Assembly: GCA_964438705.1 (NCBI GenBank)
Contig: CAYTKQ010000010.1
Coordinates: 48,459 to 112,458, forward strand
DNA length: 64,000 nt
Origin: Christensenella sp964438705
Lineage (GTDB): Bacteria > Bacillota > Clostridia > Christensenellales > Christensenellaceae
Reading direction: 5' to 3'
The notes under the pieces are model-generated. The model was not told the origin of the DNA, searched no databases, and saw only the letters and a list, made by a program, of their open reading frames with translations. Below, one piece after another: positions 51,420 to 60,472 of the stretch (positions are counted from its first letter, which is position 1; each line of letters starts with the position of its first letter). The position numbers were made by a program, and so were the translations under genes.

Positions 51420-52802
51420 TTAAATGTGAATCGGGTGCCCCGACGCGATGTGCGCCGCCTCCATGATCGCTTCGCTCACCGTGGGGTGCGGATGCACGAC
51501 GTTTGCCATCTCTTCGATGGTCATCTCCATGCCAAGGTAGCCCACCACGCCCCAGATCATTTCCGTCACGTGAATGCCCGCCATGTGCGCGCCCAACAGC
51601 TGCCCGTACTTTTTATCGTACACCAGCTTCACGAAGCCCGTGTCGTCGCCATAGGAAATGGCCTTACCGTTCGCGGAGAGCGGGAACACCGCCGTGCCCA
51701 CGTCGTAGCCCTGTTCCTTCGCCTTTTCTTCCGTCAGCCCCGCGCTCGCCACCTCGGGAACGGCGTAGGTGCACTTTGGAATGTTGTCGTAGTTGATCGC
51801 TTCGCCGCGTTTGCCGCAAATGTCCTCCGCCGCGCGCATGCCCTGCGCGCTCGCCGTGTGCGCAAGCGCCAGCTTGCCCGTCACATCACCGATGGCGTAA
51901 ACGCCCGGCACGCTCGTGCGCATGCTGCCGTCCACCTCGATATAGCCGCGTGCGTCCATCTTGCAGCCGATGCTCTTCAAATTCAGTTCATCCGTGTTGG
52001 GGCGGATGCCCGTCGCCGCGAGAATGGCCTCGCTTTCGATGGCAAAGGTTTTTCCGTCTTTTTCAAAGCGCGCCTTCACCTGTTTGCCGTCGTTTTCCAC
52101 CGTCATCAGCTTTGTGCCCGTGTGCACGTCAAAGCCCCTGGCCTTGAACTCCTTTTCCACAAGCGCGGAGATTTCCGCGTCTTCATTCGGAAGCACGCGG
52201 GGCAGCATCTCCACGATGTGCACCTTCGTGCCATAGGATTTGAACACCGTCGCAAATTCCATACCGATTGCCCCTGCGCCTACAATAATAATGCTTTTCG
52301 GCGCTTTTGTCACCTGCAACGCCTTCTTGGAATCGAGCACATTCGCTTTGGTATAATTGAGCATGGGCAGGGCAAACGGTTTGCTTCCCGTTGCGATGAT
52401 GATGTTCTTCGCCGTCAATTTTTCCCCTTTTGCAAGGGAAAGCTCCGTTTTGCCTGTAAAGCGCGCCGTATCCTGATACACCGTGATGTTGTTTTTCTTC
52501 ATCAGATAATCGATTCCCTTGACAAGCCGCGCGCTCACCTCGCGGCTGCGCTTTTGCGCCGCCGCGTAATCCGTCTTGATCTCCCCCGACGAAAAGCCAA
52601 ATTTCTCACCCTCGGACAGGTCGCGTATGATCTCTGCGTTGCGCAGCAGGGATTTGGTGGGGATGCAGCCCCAGTTGAGGCACACGCCGCCCAAATTTTC
52701 CTTTTCCACAACCGCCGTTTTTTTGCCGGACAGCGCGGCCTTGATCGCCGCTACATATCCGCCCGGGCCGCCGCCCAGTACGATCACGTCATAATTTGCC
52801 AT
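51420..52802 (-). CDS. lpdA: dihydrolipoyl dehydrogenase (E3)
   Basis: Reoxidises dihydrolipoyl groups of E2 with NAD. 460-residue flavoprotein: FAD motif VIVLGGGPGGYVAAI, redox-active cysteines in GGVCLNWGCIP, NAD-binding IIIVGAGAIGMEFATV, second FAD site GVYAIGDVTG and the catalytic His-Glu in HPHPTVSEAIMEA. The ATG at 52802 is chosen after GGGGTGA. It follows the E2 gene by 13 bp and completes a full E1-E2-E3 complex. Confidence 0.96.
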   Translation of the reverse strand: MANYDVIVLGGGPGGYVAAIKAALSGKKTAVVEKENLGGVCLNWGCIPTKSLLRNAEIIRDLSEGEKFGFSSGEIKTDYAAAQKRSREVSARLVKGIDYLMKKNNITVYQDTARFTGKTELSLAKGEKLTAKNIIIATGSKPFALPMLNYTKANVLDSKKALQVTKAPKSIIIVGAGAIGMEFATVFKSYGTKVHIVEMLPRVLPNEDAEISALVEKEFKARGFDVHTGTKLMTVENDGKQVKARFEKDGKTFAIESEAILAATGIRPNTDELNLKSIGCKMDARGYIEVDGSMRTSVPGVYAIGDVTGKLALAHTASAQGMRAAEDICGKRGEAINYDNIPKCTYAVPEVASAGLTEEKAKEQGYDVGTAVFPLSANGKAISYGDDTGFVKLVYDKKYGQLLGAHMAGIHVTEMIWGVVGYLGMEMTIEEMANVVHPHPTVSEAIMEAAHIASGHPIHI

Positions 52803-52815
52803 ACCACTCACCCCG

Positions 52816-54012
52816 TCAGATCAGCAATTCGGGCATTTCCACGAATTCCTTCAGCGTCTTTAAGAACCGCGCCGCGGGCGCGCCGTCCACGATGCGGTGG
52901 TCGAACACCAGCGTCATCTTGAAGGTCGTCGTGAGCTTCGGCTGATCGTTTTCATCGGGCACAAACTCCTTTTTCAGCGCGCCCACGCCGAGGATGCAGC
53001 ATTCCGGCGGGTTGATGATCGGCCCGAATTCCTCCACGCCAAACATGCCGAGGTTGGTGATGGTAAACGTGCCGCCGCTCATCGCATCCGCGCCGAGGCG
53101 GGATGCCTGTGCATCCTCCACCATCGCGGAAAGGTTTTGCGAAACCTCCGCGAGGCTTTTGATATCCGCATTTTTCACGACGGGCACCATTAGGCCCTTT
53201 TCCGTATCCACCGCCACGCCGATGTTTACATCGCGCTTCACGATCAGGTCGCTGCCCTCGAGGATCGTATTGATGTTGCGATGTATGCTGAGCGCCTTTG
53301 CCGCCATCTTCGCAAGGATCGCATCCATGCTGATCTTCACGCCCTTTTCCTTATACTTCGCACGCAACGCGAGCAGCGCCGTCGCGTCCGCCGTGGTCAC
53401 AAGCCCCACACACGGCTTTTCGAGCACGCTTTGCGTCATGCGCGCGGCAATCGTCTTGCGCATGACGCTCATGGGGATCACATCCAGATTCCCTCCCACG
53501 CCCGGCGCGGCCGCGCCGCCCGAAGCGAGGAAGGCCAGTACATCGTTTTTCACGATGCGCCCGCCCGGCGTTGCCGGAGGCACCATGTGATAATCAATCC
53601 CTCGCTCCTTCGCGATCTTTTTCGCAAGGGGGGATACCCGCACGCGCGCGCCGGATACAGCCGGAGCGACCGGCACAGGCGTTGCCGCCGCTGCCGGGGC
53701 AGGCGCCGTCGTTGCTTTTGCCGTTGGCTCCTCTTTTTTCGCGGGCGCGGCCTCTTCCTGATATTCTTCGCCCTCGTCCACCAGCACCAGAATATCGGCG
53801 TAGCATTCCACCGTCTGTCCTTCATCCGCCAGCAGCTTCGCGACGATACCGCCCTCCGTTGCGTATATCTCCTGTGTGGATTTATCCGTTTCCGCCTCGA
53901 TGATCGCGTCGCCTTCAGCCACCTTGTCGCCGGGCTTCACCAGCCACTTTGCGATGACGGCCTCCGTCATATTCACGCCTATTTTAGGCAAAGTCATTTT
54001 TCTTGCCATCAT
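52816..54012 (-). CDS. dihydrolipoamide acyltransferase (E2)
   Basis: Core of a 2-oxoacid or acetoin dehydrogenase complex. 398 residues with one lipoyl domain (lipoyl Lys in ETDKSTQE at residue 44), a Pro/Ala-rich linker, a peripheral-subunit-binding domain (RVSPLAKKIAKERGIDY), and the catalytic domain ending in DHRIVDGAPAARFL (catalytic HxxxDG). A single lipoyl domain is typical of acetoin and branched-chain type E2. Genes E1a and E1b lie directly upstream. Substrate not determined. Confidence 0.94.
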   Translation of the reverse strand: MMARKMTLPKIGVNMTEAVIAKWLVKPGDKVAEGDAIIEAETDKSTQEIYATEGGIVAKLLADEGQTVECYADILVLVDEGEEYQEEAAPAKKEEPTAKATTAPAPAAAATPVPVAPAVSGARVRVSPLAKKIAKERGIDYHMVPPATPGGRIVKNDVLAFLASGGAAAPGVGGNLDVIPMSVMRKTIAARMTQSVLEKPCVGLVTTADATALLALRAKYKEKGVKISMDAILAKMAAKALSIHRNINTILEGSDLIVKRDVNIGVAVDTEKGLMVPVVKNADIKSLAEVSQNLSAMVEDAQASRLGADAMSGGTFTITNLGMFGVEEFGPIINPPECCILGVGALKKEFVPDENDQPKLTTTFKMTLVFDHRIVDGAPAARFLKTLKEFVEMPELLI

Positions 54013-54024
54013 TCTACCCTCTTC

Positions 54025-55017
54025 TTATTTGTTGTCCAGAACTTTATAAACCGCGTCCTTGATCTTCTGCTCATCCGGAATGCACAGGTCTTCAAGCCCC
54101 TTGTTGTATGGCATGGGGACGTTGAGCGCGCCCACGCGCACCGGCGGCGCGTCGAGAAGGTCAAATCCCCTGTCGATGATCTCGGATACGATATCGCCCG
54201 CCATGCCGCCGCGCAGGTTCGCTTCCTGACACACCACCACGCGGTTCGTCTTCGCAATGGAATTCATGACCGTGTCGTAGTCGAGGGGCAGCAGGGAAAT
54301 CAGGTCGATCACCTCACACGAGATGCCCTCCTTTTCGAGCTCCGCAGCCGCCTGCTTTGCGCGCAGCGCCATCATGGAATACGCGACGATCGTCACGTCG
54401 CTGCCCTCGCGGCGCACCGCCGCCTTGCCAAACGGAACGGTATACGTTTCGCCCTCTTCGCCGTCCGGAACCTCTCCCTTCACCTGATAGCTCCGCTTGT
54501 GCTCGAAGAAGATGACCGGGTTATCGTCCCTAAGCGCCGTCTTCATCATGCCCTTTACGTCGTATGGCTCGATGGGCGCAACCACCTTGAAGCCCGGAAC
54601 GTGATTGAACCACGCCTCAAAGGACTGCGAATGCTGCGCCGCGATACCGCCGCCCGCGCCGAAGGGTGCGCGCACCACGAGGGGCATGTGCACCTTCCCA
54701 CCGAACATATAGCGCATCTTTGCCGCCATGTTCACGAGCTGGTCCATGCCGAGCGTGATCCAGTCGGAATACAGCACCTCTGCAACCGGACGAAGGCCGG
54801 TCGCCGCAGCACCCACGCACGCGCCCACAAAAGCGGGCTCGGAGATGGGCGTGTCGATCACGCGGTCTTTTCCATATAGGTTCATCAAATCGAGCGTAAT
54901 GCCGAACGGGCCGCCGCGCACGCCGATATCGCACCCCATCAAAATGATGGTGGGGTCTATTTTCATTTCTTCCTTAAAGGCATCGTTGAGAGCCTGTCTT
55001 ACGGTAATCACTGCCAT
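54025..55017 (-). CDS. 2-oxoacid/acetoin dehydrogenase E1 beta
   Basis: 330-residue beta subunit of the thiamine-diphosphate E1. Family blocks: VRQALNDAFKEEMK, MGCDIGVRGGPFGIT, the LYGKDRVIDTPISEPAFVGA region, and RAPFGAGGGIAAQHSQSFEAWFNHVPG. The ATG at 55017 follows GGAGG by 8 bp; an in-frame upstream ATG lacks it. It is 17 bp after E1 alpha and 12 bp before E2, so the subunits are made together. Confidence 0.95.
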   Translation of the reverse strand: MAVITVRQALNDAFKEEMKIDPTIILMGCDIGVRGGPFGITLDLMNLYGKDRVIDTPISEPAFVGACVGAAATGLRPVAEVLYSDWITLGMDQLVNMAAKMRYMFGGKVHMPLVVRAPFGAGGGIAAQHSQSFEAWFNHVPGFKVVAPIEPYDVKGMMKTALRDDNPVIFFEHKRSYQVKGEVPDGEEGETYTVPFGKAAVRREGSDVTIVAYSMMALRAKQAAAELEKEGISCEVIDLISLLPLDYDTVMNSIAKTNRVVVCQEANLRGGMAGDIVSEIIDRGFDLLDAPPVRVGALNVPMPYNKGLEDLCIPDEQKIKDAVYKVLDNK

Positions 55018-55034
55018 GTTTGTTTCCTCCAACC

Positions 55035-56081
55035 TTAATAGATGATCTCGCCGTCCGCATAGATGTCGTCATACAACGTATCTGCCGGCGGCTCTGTGCA
55101 CTCGTTCTGCGCGTAGTGGATCGCGTCCGCGATCTCGTCAACGGCGCTCTGCTGGATCGCGTCCACTTCCTTTTCGCTCAGAAGCTCGTTCTTGAGGAAA
55201 TATTCCTTCATGCGCTTGACAGGCTCATACTCCCAGAATACCTCATCCGCTTCAAGGTCTCTATACCACTGGTCGTCCGCCACAAAGTGCCCGAGCAAAC
55301 GGATGTAGCGCGCCTCGATGAGCGTGGGGCCGCCGCCGCTGCGCGCTTTTTCCACAGCCTTTTTCACCGCGTTGTATACGTCAAACACGTTGAAGCCGTC
55401 GATCTGCACGCCCTCGATGCCATAGCCGATCGCCCGCTTGTAAAGATCGGTTTCCTTCGCGACCCATCCAAGCTTGGTCGCGATCGCGTACTGGTTGTTT
55501 TCGATCAAAAAGATTGCCGGCAGGTTCCACGCGGCCGCCATGTTGATGGATTCGTGCCACACGCCCTGATTGGTGCCGCCGTCGCCGTGGAAACAGATGG
55601 TAACGCGGTTGTTCTTGAGCACGTTTGCCGAAATCGCGCTTCCGAGCGCAATGGGCATGCCGCTTCCCACGATGCCTGTCGCGCCGAGCATCCCGATCTC
55701 CACATCCGCGATGTGCATTGAGCCGCCCTTGCCGCGGTTGAGGCCTTCGTATTTTCCGTGAAGCTCCGCCATCATTGCGCGGGTGTCTCCGCCTTTTGCG
55801 ATGGTGTGTCCGTGTCCGCGGTGCGTCGAGCTGATGAAGTCTTCCTTCGTCAGGTTTTCACACGCGCCCACAGCGATGGCTTCCGCGCCCACATAGGAAT
55901 GCGCGAGCCCGTAAATCTCATTTTTCATCCACAGCGTTTTGACCTGCGAATCGAATTCCCGAATGAGGCACATCTGGCGGTACATCCGCTTCTGTTCCTC
56001 GAGCGACAGCCCCTCGGGCGCTTTTAATTCCTTTAAAGCCGGCAAGGTCTGTTTGATATAAGCCTGTGTTTTCTTATCCAT
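55035..56081 (-). CDS. 2-oxoacid/acetoin dehydrogenase E1 alpha
   Basis: 348-residue alpha subunit. Thiamine diphosphate motif GDGGTNQGVWHESINMAAAWNLP, phosphate loop ISSTHRGHGHTIAKGGD and MIADVEIGMLGATGIVGSGMPIA-like pattern are clear. The N-terminal region (MYRQMCLIREFDSQVKTL) is typical. Sequence alone does not settle acetoin, pyruvate or branched-chain oxoacid. It lies 20 bp after the GarR-like gene. Confidence 0.95.
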   Translation of the reverse strand: MDKKTQAYIKQTLPALKELKAPEGLSLEEQKRMYRQMCLIREFDSQVKTLWMKNEIYGLAHSYVGAEAIAVGACENLTKEDFISSTHRGHGHTIAKGGDTRAMMAELHGKYEGLNRGKGGSMHIADVEIGMLGATGIVGSGMPIALGSAISANVLKNNRVTICFHGDGGTNQGVWHESINMAAAWNLPAIFLIENNQYAIATKLGWVAKETDLYKRAIGYGIEGVQIDGFNVFDVYNAVKKAVEKARSGGGPTLIEARYIRLLGHFVADDQWYRDLEADEVFWEYEPVKRMKEYFLKNELLSEKEVDAIQQSAVDEIADAIHYAQNECTEPPADTLYDDIYADGEIIY

Positions 56082-56100
56082 GATTATTCCCCTTTTTGCG

Positions 56101-56991
56101 TTAGTCTCTTCTTACTTCCACGCCCGCCAGCTTTTCATAGTGACGGATAATCGCATCGTGATCGTTCTTTTCCATGCCCGCGACCTTCAGACCCTGCATG
56201 ATCTCCATCACGTTTGCCGTGAGCGGTATGGGCGAATTGACGGCATGCGCGCAATCCAGCGCATTCTGCAAATCCTTGATGTGCAGCTCGATGCGGAACC
56301 CCGGGTTGAAGTTGCCATCGAGCACCATTGGCATCTTTGCGTCGAGCACGGTGGAGCCAGCAAGCCCGCCGCGAATCGCGTTGTACACTTTTTCCGGATT
56401 CACGCCGTTTTTCGTGGCGAGCACCATGGCCTCGCTCATTGCCGCGATGTTTAACGCGACGATGATTTGATTCGCGAGCTTAGTCACGTTTCCGCTGCCG
56501 ATCTCGCCGACCAGAACCGCAGACGCGCCCATTTTCAGCAGCATTTCTTCTACTTTCTTGAACGCCGCTTCGTCGCCGCCCACCATGATGGCAAGCGTAC
56601 CCTTGATGGCCTTGGGCTCTCCGCCGGAAACGGGAGCGTCCAGAAGGGTCACACCCTTTTTATCACACTCCGCCGCGATCTCCTGCGACGCGATGGGTGA
56701 AATGGAGCTCATGTCCACGATGATCGTGCCCGGCTTTGCGCTTTCCAGAACACCACCCGTACCCAGAACCACTTCTTTTACATGCGGGGAATTGGGCAGC
56801 ATCGTGACGATCACGTCCGCGCCCTGCGCTACCTCTGCAATCGAATCCGCCTTTTGCGCACCCGCGTCCCCAAGCTCTTTTACCGCGTCCGCCATCACGT
56901 CGTAAACCACGAGGTCATACCCCGCCTTCAAAAGATTTTTCGCCATGGGCTTGCCCATGATCCCCAAACCGATAAATCCTACCTTTGCCAT
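56101..56991 (-). CDS. beta-hydroxyacid dehydrogenase (GarR/tartronate semialdehyde reductase type)
   Basis: A 296-residue NAD(P)-dependent dehydrogenase of the 3-hydroxyisobutyrate/2-hydroxy-3-oxopropionate reductase family. Rossmann motif GFIGLGIMGKPMAKNLL, substrate block DAPVSGGEPKAIKGTLAIMVGG, catalytic Lys in GNVTKLANQIIVALN. ATG at 56991 after AAGGAGAG. It may reduce tartronate semialdehyde or oxidise a hydroxyacid that feeds the E1-E3 complex encoded just downstream. Confidence 0.92.
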   Translation of the reverse strand: MAKVGFIGLGIMGKPMAKNLLKAGYDLVVYDVMADAVKELGDAGAQKADSIAEVAQGADVIVTMLPNSPHVKEVVLGTGGVLESAKPGTIIVDMSSISPIASQEIAAECDKKGVTLLDAPVSGGEPKAIKGTLAIMVGGDEAAFKKVEEMLLKMGASAVLVGEIGSGNVTKLANQIIVALNIAAMSEAMVLATKNGVNPEKVYNAIRGGLAGSTVLDAKMPMVLDGNFNPGFRIELHIKDLQNALDCAHAVNSPIPLTANVMEIMQGLKVAGMEKNDHDAIIRHYEKLAGVEVRRD

Positions 56992-57070
56992 ATCCATCTC
57001 TCCTTTGATCGTCAATCGTTTTTTGTTTCCCTTTCAGCGGGGCCGATGATTCATGTAAAAAAACGCACTT

Positions 57071-57835
57071 CTATTTCTTCACCGGATATTCGAACGTGCC
57101 GCCCGGATCGAGCACCACCGGCACGGGCGATCCGTCGCCGTGTTTGTCCTTCATCAGGTTCAAAAGCTGCTCGAATTCGCGCACATCCGGGTTGTCCTTA
57201 TCTGCGTAATGGCAAGCCACCGCGTATTCCAGCCCCAGCCACTGGCAGGCGAGCGACGCTTCATACGGTGTCATTTCACCGGTCAAAAACTCGGGCAGGA
57301 AGTCGAAGCAGTTCTCGATGGTCACGTTGATGAGGCCCACCTGCGGCTTATGCAGTTCGCCGATCAGCTTCATGTCGGAGAACAGCGCCGTGTCGCTCGC
57401 ATTATAGACGCGCGTGCCGTCGGGCAGGTAGATGATGAACCCCAGCGCGAAACCGTCCATCGCCGTGCCGTCCGAAAGCCGGACGGAGCTGCGGTGCATG
57501 CTGACCACCGGCCGCACCGTGATGCCGCACTGACGCACCGTAAGCCCCCACACGCACTGCGTGATCTGCTCTGCGCGAACGCCCTGATCGATGAGCAGGT
57601 TCATGGTCTCGCCGCCGCAGATGATTCTGCTGTTGTCGCGCAGCGCCACCTTGGGTGTGTCCTTCATGTGGTCGAACGCGCCGTGGCTCACAATGATCAG
57701 GTCGATTTTTGGAAGATCGTCCGTTTTGAGCGGCGCCTTCGGGTTGTCGTCGATGTAAGGGTCGATGAGGATGGTGGTCCCGTCGTCCGTCGTGATGAGG
57801 AAGGACGCGAATCCCAGAAATTGAAACTTTGCCAT
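57071..57835 (-). CDS. metallo-beta-lactamase-fold hydrolase (UlaG-like) with altered metal motif
   Basis: A 254-residue cytoplasmic protein that looks like the UlaG/metal-dependent hydrolase group of the MBL superfamily (ILIDPYIDDNP; LIIVSHGAFDHMKD; VYNASDTALFSDM; CHYADKDNPD). The signature HxHxDH is SHGAFDH here: His51 and Asp55-His56 are present but the second His is Ala53. It may bind one metal or a different arrangement. It starts the nine-gene operon, 80 bp before garR. A lactonase role is possible but not shown. Confidence 0.85.
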   Translation of the reverse strand: MAKFQFLGFASFLITTDDGTTILIDPYIDDNPKAPLKTDDLPKIDLIIVSHGAFDHMKDTPKVALRDNSRIICGGETMNLLIDQGVRAEQITQCVWGLTVRQCGITVRPVVSMHRSSVRLSDGTAMDGFALGFIIYLPDGTRVYNASDTALFSDMKLIGELHKPQVGLINVTIENCFDFLPEFLTGEMTPYEASLACQWLGLEYAVACHYADKDNPDVREFEQLLNLMKDKHGDGSPVPVVLDPGGTFEYPVKK

Positions 57836-58141
57836 ATAATCGCCTCCGCTTTTTTATTTGCGTGTTCAATTGTGGTTTAAGATTTATGTTTAACGTTAAA
57901 CCAATTTTAGCAAGCCCATTGCTTGTTGTCAACGTTTTTTGCGAAAAAGCCAATATTCTTATTTTTTGCAGCAAGAAATCCCGATTTGCAGTTTGCATTA
58001 AGATTGCGCATATCAAAAGCATTTTGCGTAATTTTCACAAAAGCAAAAGCGCCCCGGAGGAATCGGAGGCGCTTTTGCCTTGTTTGCGCGGCATTGGTAC
58101 GCGCTGTGTATACTTTTTTGCAAAACTTAGTTTATTTTAGT
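57836..58141. promoter_or_regulatory. promoter/terminator region between operon and UROD paralogue 2
   Basis: No gene. A perfect 14-bp palindrome GTTTAACGTTAAAC at 57888-57901 lies 53 bp before the metallo-hydrolase start and is the candidate operator of the nine-gene operon. GCAAAAGCGCC / GGCGCTTTTGC at 58043-58078 is the terminator of the UROD paralogue 2 gene. Confidence 0.7.
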
Positions 58142-59197
58142 TTATTTTTCTCCATTGGCAATTTTTTCGAGTTCGGGCAAATCCAACGGATAGCTGCCCA
58201 GCTCGTGCACCTGCTTCAGGAAATATTCGTAGTTGCGGGGACTGATGCCCTTGTGGATGGAATTGCTGGACGAAATGATATGCCCGCCGCCCACGGAAGC
58301 GTCGATGATGCAGCGTGCCGTTTCCCTGCGCACATCCTCGAGCGGTTTTTCCACCAGCGTCTTGACGCAGTCGATATTGCCTTTGAGGGCAATGCGGTCT
58401 CCATACGTCTTTTTCATGTAGGCGATGTCCATGCTGCCCAGCGGATCGATGGGGTCGAGACAGTCGATGCCCGAATCCACAAGCTCGTCGAGCACCGCGC
58501 GCAGATCGCCGTCCGAATGCTTGATGACGTAAAGCCCTTCCGCTTTCAAATTTTGAACCAGCTTCTTGAAGTAAGGGTACACCTGCTCCACATACATCTC
58601 CGGCCGCATCAGCAGCCCTGTGTTGTTGGCAATGTCGTCGCCGATCACCACCATCTCCACGCCCAGCTCCTTCAAGTTGTGCGCGATGCGCGTGCTGTGC
58701 TCCACACACATCTCCATGAGCTGCGCAGCAAGCTCGGGCTGCAAATAGAAGGACATCAGGAAATCCTCAAAGCCCATCAGGTCGCGCGGTTCTGAAAAAA
58801 TATCCTTCACGCGGGCCACGATGCCCACTTCACCCTCCGCTTCCTTGAGCGCCTTTTTGATGGAATCGAACCGATATTCCGCGTCCGGGTCCGGCACCTT
58901 AAACTTCTTGAAATCGTTCTCGTCCTTGATCGGGTAGGCGACGGGCGTGGGGTATTCGTCATAGCTGATGCGCTTCACGCCCCACTCATCCACAAAGTGC
59001 TCGTCGTCGATCTTCTCCCGCGAATAATTGAGCGACACCGCAATCGCGTCCACGCCCATCTTTTTGGCAAACGTCAGCTGATCGCGGTCGCCCGAAATAG
59101 CCTCCGTCACGTCCGGGTTCAGCACCCATTCCATGGTGGGCACCCTGTCCGGCTGTTCTCTTTTCAATGCCGCAATGATCCGTTCTCTGCCTGTCAT
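58142..59197 (-). CDS. UROD-superfamily protein, paralogue 2
   Basis: A 351-residue protein of UROD/MtaA-like fold. It begins with TGRERIIAALKREQPDRVPTMEW (typical of this superfamily) and ends with KGISPRNYEYFLKQVHELGSYP. The putative metal region reads VIKHSDGDLRAVLDELVDSGIDCLDP, where a cobalamin methyltransferase would have HxCG; so it is a variant site. It follows the sugar isomerase by 3 bp in one operon. Possible methyltransferase or decarboxylase of an unknown sugar-related compound; no corrinoid protein gene is seen. Confidence 0.75.
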   Translation of the reverse strand: MTGRERIIAALKREQPDRVPTMEWVLNPDVTEAISGDRDQLTFAKKMGVDAIAVSLNYSREKIDDEHFVDEWGVKRISYDEYPTPVAYPIKDENDFKKFKVPDPDAEYRFDSIKKALKEAEGEVGIVARVKDIFSEPRDLMGFEDFLMSFYLQPELAAQLMEMCVEHSTRIAHNLKELGVEMVVIGDDIANNTGLLMRPEMYVEQVYPYFKKLVQNLKAEGLYVIKHSDGDLRAVLDELVDSGIDCLDPIDPLGSMDIAYMKKTYGDRIALKGNIDCVKTLVEKPLEDVRRETARCIIDASVGGGHIISSSNSIHKGISPRNYEYFLKQVHELGSYPLDLPELEKIANGEK

Positions 59198-59200
59198 AAC

Positions 59201-60424
59201 TCAACCTCCCAGTGTGTTGATGCCCGCAAATCCGCGCGCTTCGCTGATTTTTTCCGCATATCCGCCGCTGCGGTAGTTGCGCAGCGGGTCGGTGTCCGTA
59301 AGCCCCATCTCGAGGCGCGCCTGCTCGATCAATGGCTGCACGTCCATGTTGAACGCGTCCATCACGATCTGGTTCGCGCCCACCACGTCATAGTTTTCCT
59401 GCGCCTTTATAAGCCCCGCCCTGTCGATGATGAGCGCACGCGCGTAAGCGGTCTGCGCATTCATCACAGAATAGATGATCCCCTCGATGCTCGGCTCGAT
59501 GTTGTGCGACTGATCGAGCATGTAAGTGATATCCGTGTGTACGCCCTCAGTCTGCGCGTCTACGATTTCCTTGTAGATCATGAACAACTCTGCGGGGTTC
59601 ACCGTGCCCGTGATGAGGTCGTCATCCGCATAACGGCGGTTGTTCATGTGGAACCCGCCGAGCAGCCCTTCGTCGAGAAGCGTGGAAATGATCTGCTCGA
59701 TATTCACGCCGGGCAGGTGATGCCCAAGGTCCACCAGCACCTTGGCGCGCTCTCCGAGCTTTTTGCACATCAGCATGGACATGCCCCAGTCCGCAACATC
59801 CGTCGTATAGAAAAACGGTTCGAACGGCTTATATTCAAGGACCAGCTTCATATCCGCGTCCATTTCGTCGTAAAGCGCCTTTAACCCCTCATACAACCGA
59901 TGCTTGCGTTCACGCAAATTGTCCTGCCCCGGATAGTTCGTGCCGTCCGCAACCCACATGCCGATGGTTTTCGAGCCCATCTCCTTTGCCACGCGCACGC
60001 AATCGCGCAGGTGCGCCTTGGAAAGCTGACGCACATCCTCTTTCGGGCTGCAAATGCTGCCAAAGATAAATTCCTGCTTTGAAAATACGTCGGGGTGCAC
60101 CGTACCGATCTTAAGGCCCTTTTGCTCCGCATACGCGCGCACGGGCGCATATTGCCCGTCCTCCGTCACATCCCACGCCACGTGCGATGCCATCACGGGC
60201 GTGATGCCCAGCACGCGCTGGATCTCCGCACAGTCGTCGATTTTGTCCCAAATCGAGCGCGCGGACCCCTTTTCGCGAAACGTGCCATAGCGGGTGCCCG
60301 CATTGCCGACTGCCCACGACGGCAGCTCGATCACCTGACTTTTCAGCGCCTCCACAACGCCCTTCACATCCACGCCCTTGTCCGCGAGGATACGCGATGC
60401 TTCCAAAAACCTGTTTTCACTCAT
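59201..60424 (-). CDS. L-rhamnose isomerase (RhaI-like) / TIM-barrel sugar isomerase
   Basis: A 407-residue TIM-barrel isomerase of the Pseudomonas-type L-rhamnose isomerase/xylose-isomerase-like group, different from the RhaA at 32705. Motifs: SWAVGNAGTRYGTF, GTVHPDVFSKQEFIFGSI, MKLVLEYKPFEPFFYTTDVADWG, VLVDLGHHLPGVNIEQI, GGFHMNNRRYADDDL. These include the expected metal acids and His. ATG at 60424 follows GGAGG. 35 bp upstream is a palindromic operator. It is followed by UROD paralogue 2. Confidence 0.88.
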   Translation of the reverse strand: MSENRFLEASRILADKGVDVKGVVEALKSQVIELPSWAVGNAGTRYGTFREKGSARSIWDKIDDCAEIQRVLGITPVMASHVAWDVTEDGQYAPVRAYAEQKGLKIGTVHPDVFSKQEFIFGSICSPKEDVRQLSKAHLRDCVRVAKEMGSKTIGMWVADGTNYPGQDNLRERKHRLYEGLKALYDEMDADMKLVLEYKPFEPFFYTTDVADWGMSMLMCKKLGERAKVLVDLGHHLPGVNIEQIISTLLDEGLLGGFHMNNRRYADDDLITGTVNPAELFMIYKEIVDAQTEGVHTDITYMLDQSHNIEPSIEGIIYSVMNAQTAYARALIIDRAGLIKAQENYDVVGANQIVMDAFNMDVQPLIEQARLEMGLTDTDPLRNYRSGGYAEKISEARGFAGINTLGG

Positions 60425-60458
60425 GCTGCTTTTCCTCCATATCAATCATTTTCATGTA

Positions 60459-60472
60459 TTAAAACGTTTTAA
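60459..60472. promoter_or_regulatory. LacI-type operator before rhaI-like gene
   Basis: TTAAAACGTTTTAA, a perfect 14-bp palindrome, 35 bp upstream of the isomerase start codon. Matches the sites near rhaA (34021) and the ABC importer (47811, 47840). Confidence 0.75.

Noticed and set aside
57071..57835. Calling the MBL-fold protein a beta-lactamase or a proven lactonase
   Set aside because: One of the defining metal ligands is changed and there is no signal peptide; context is sugar metabolism, so only the fold is claimed.
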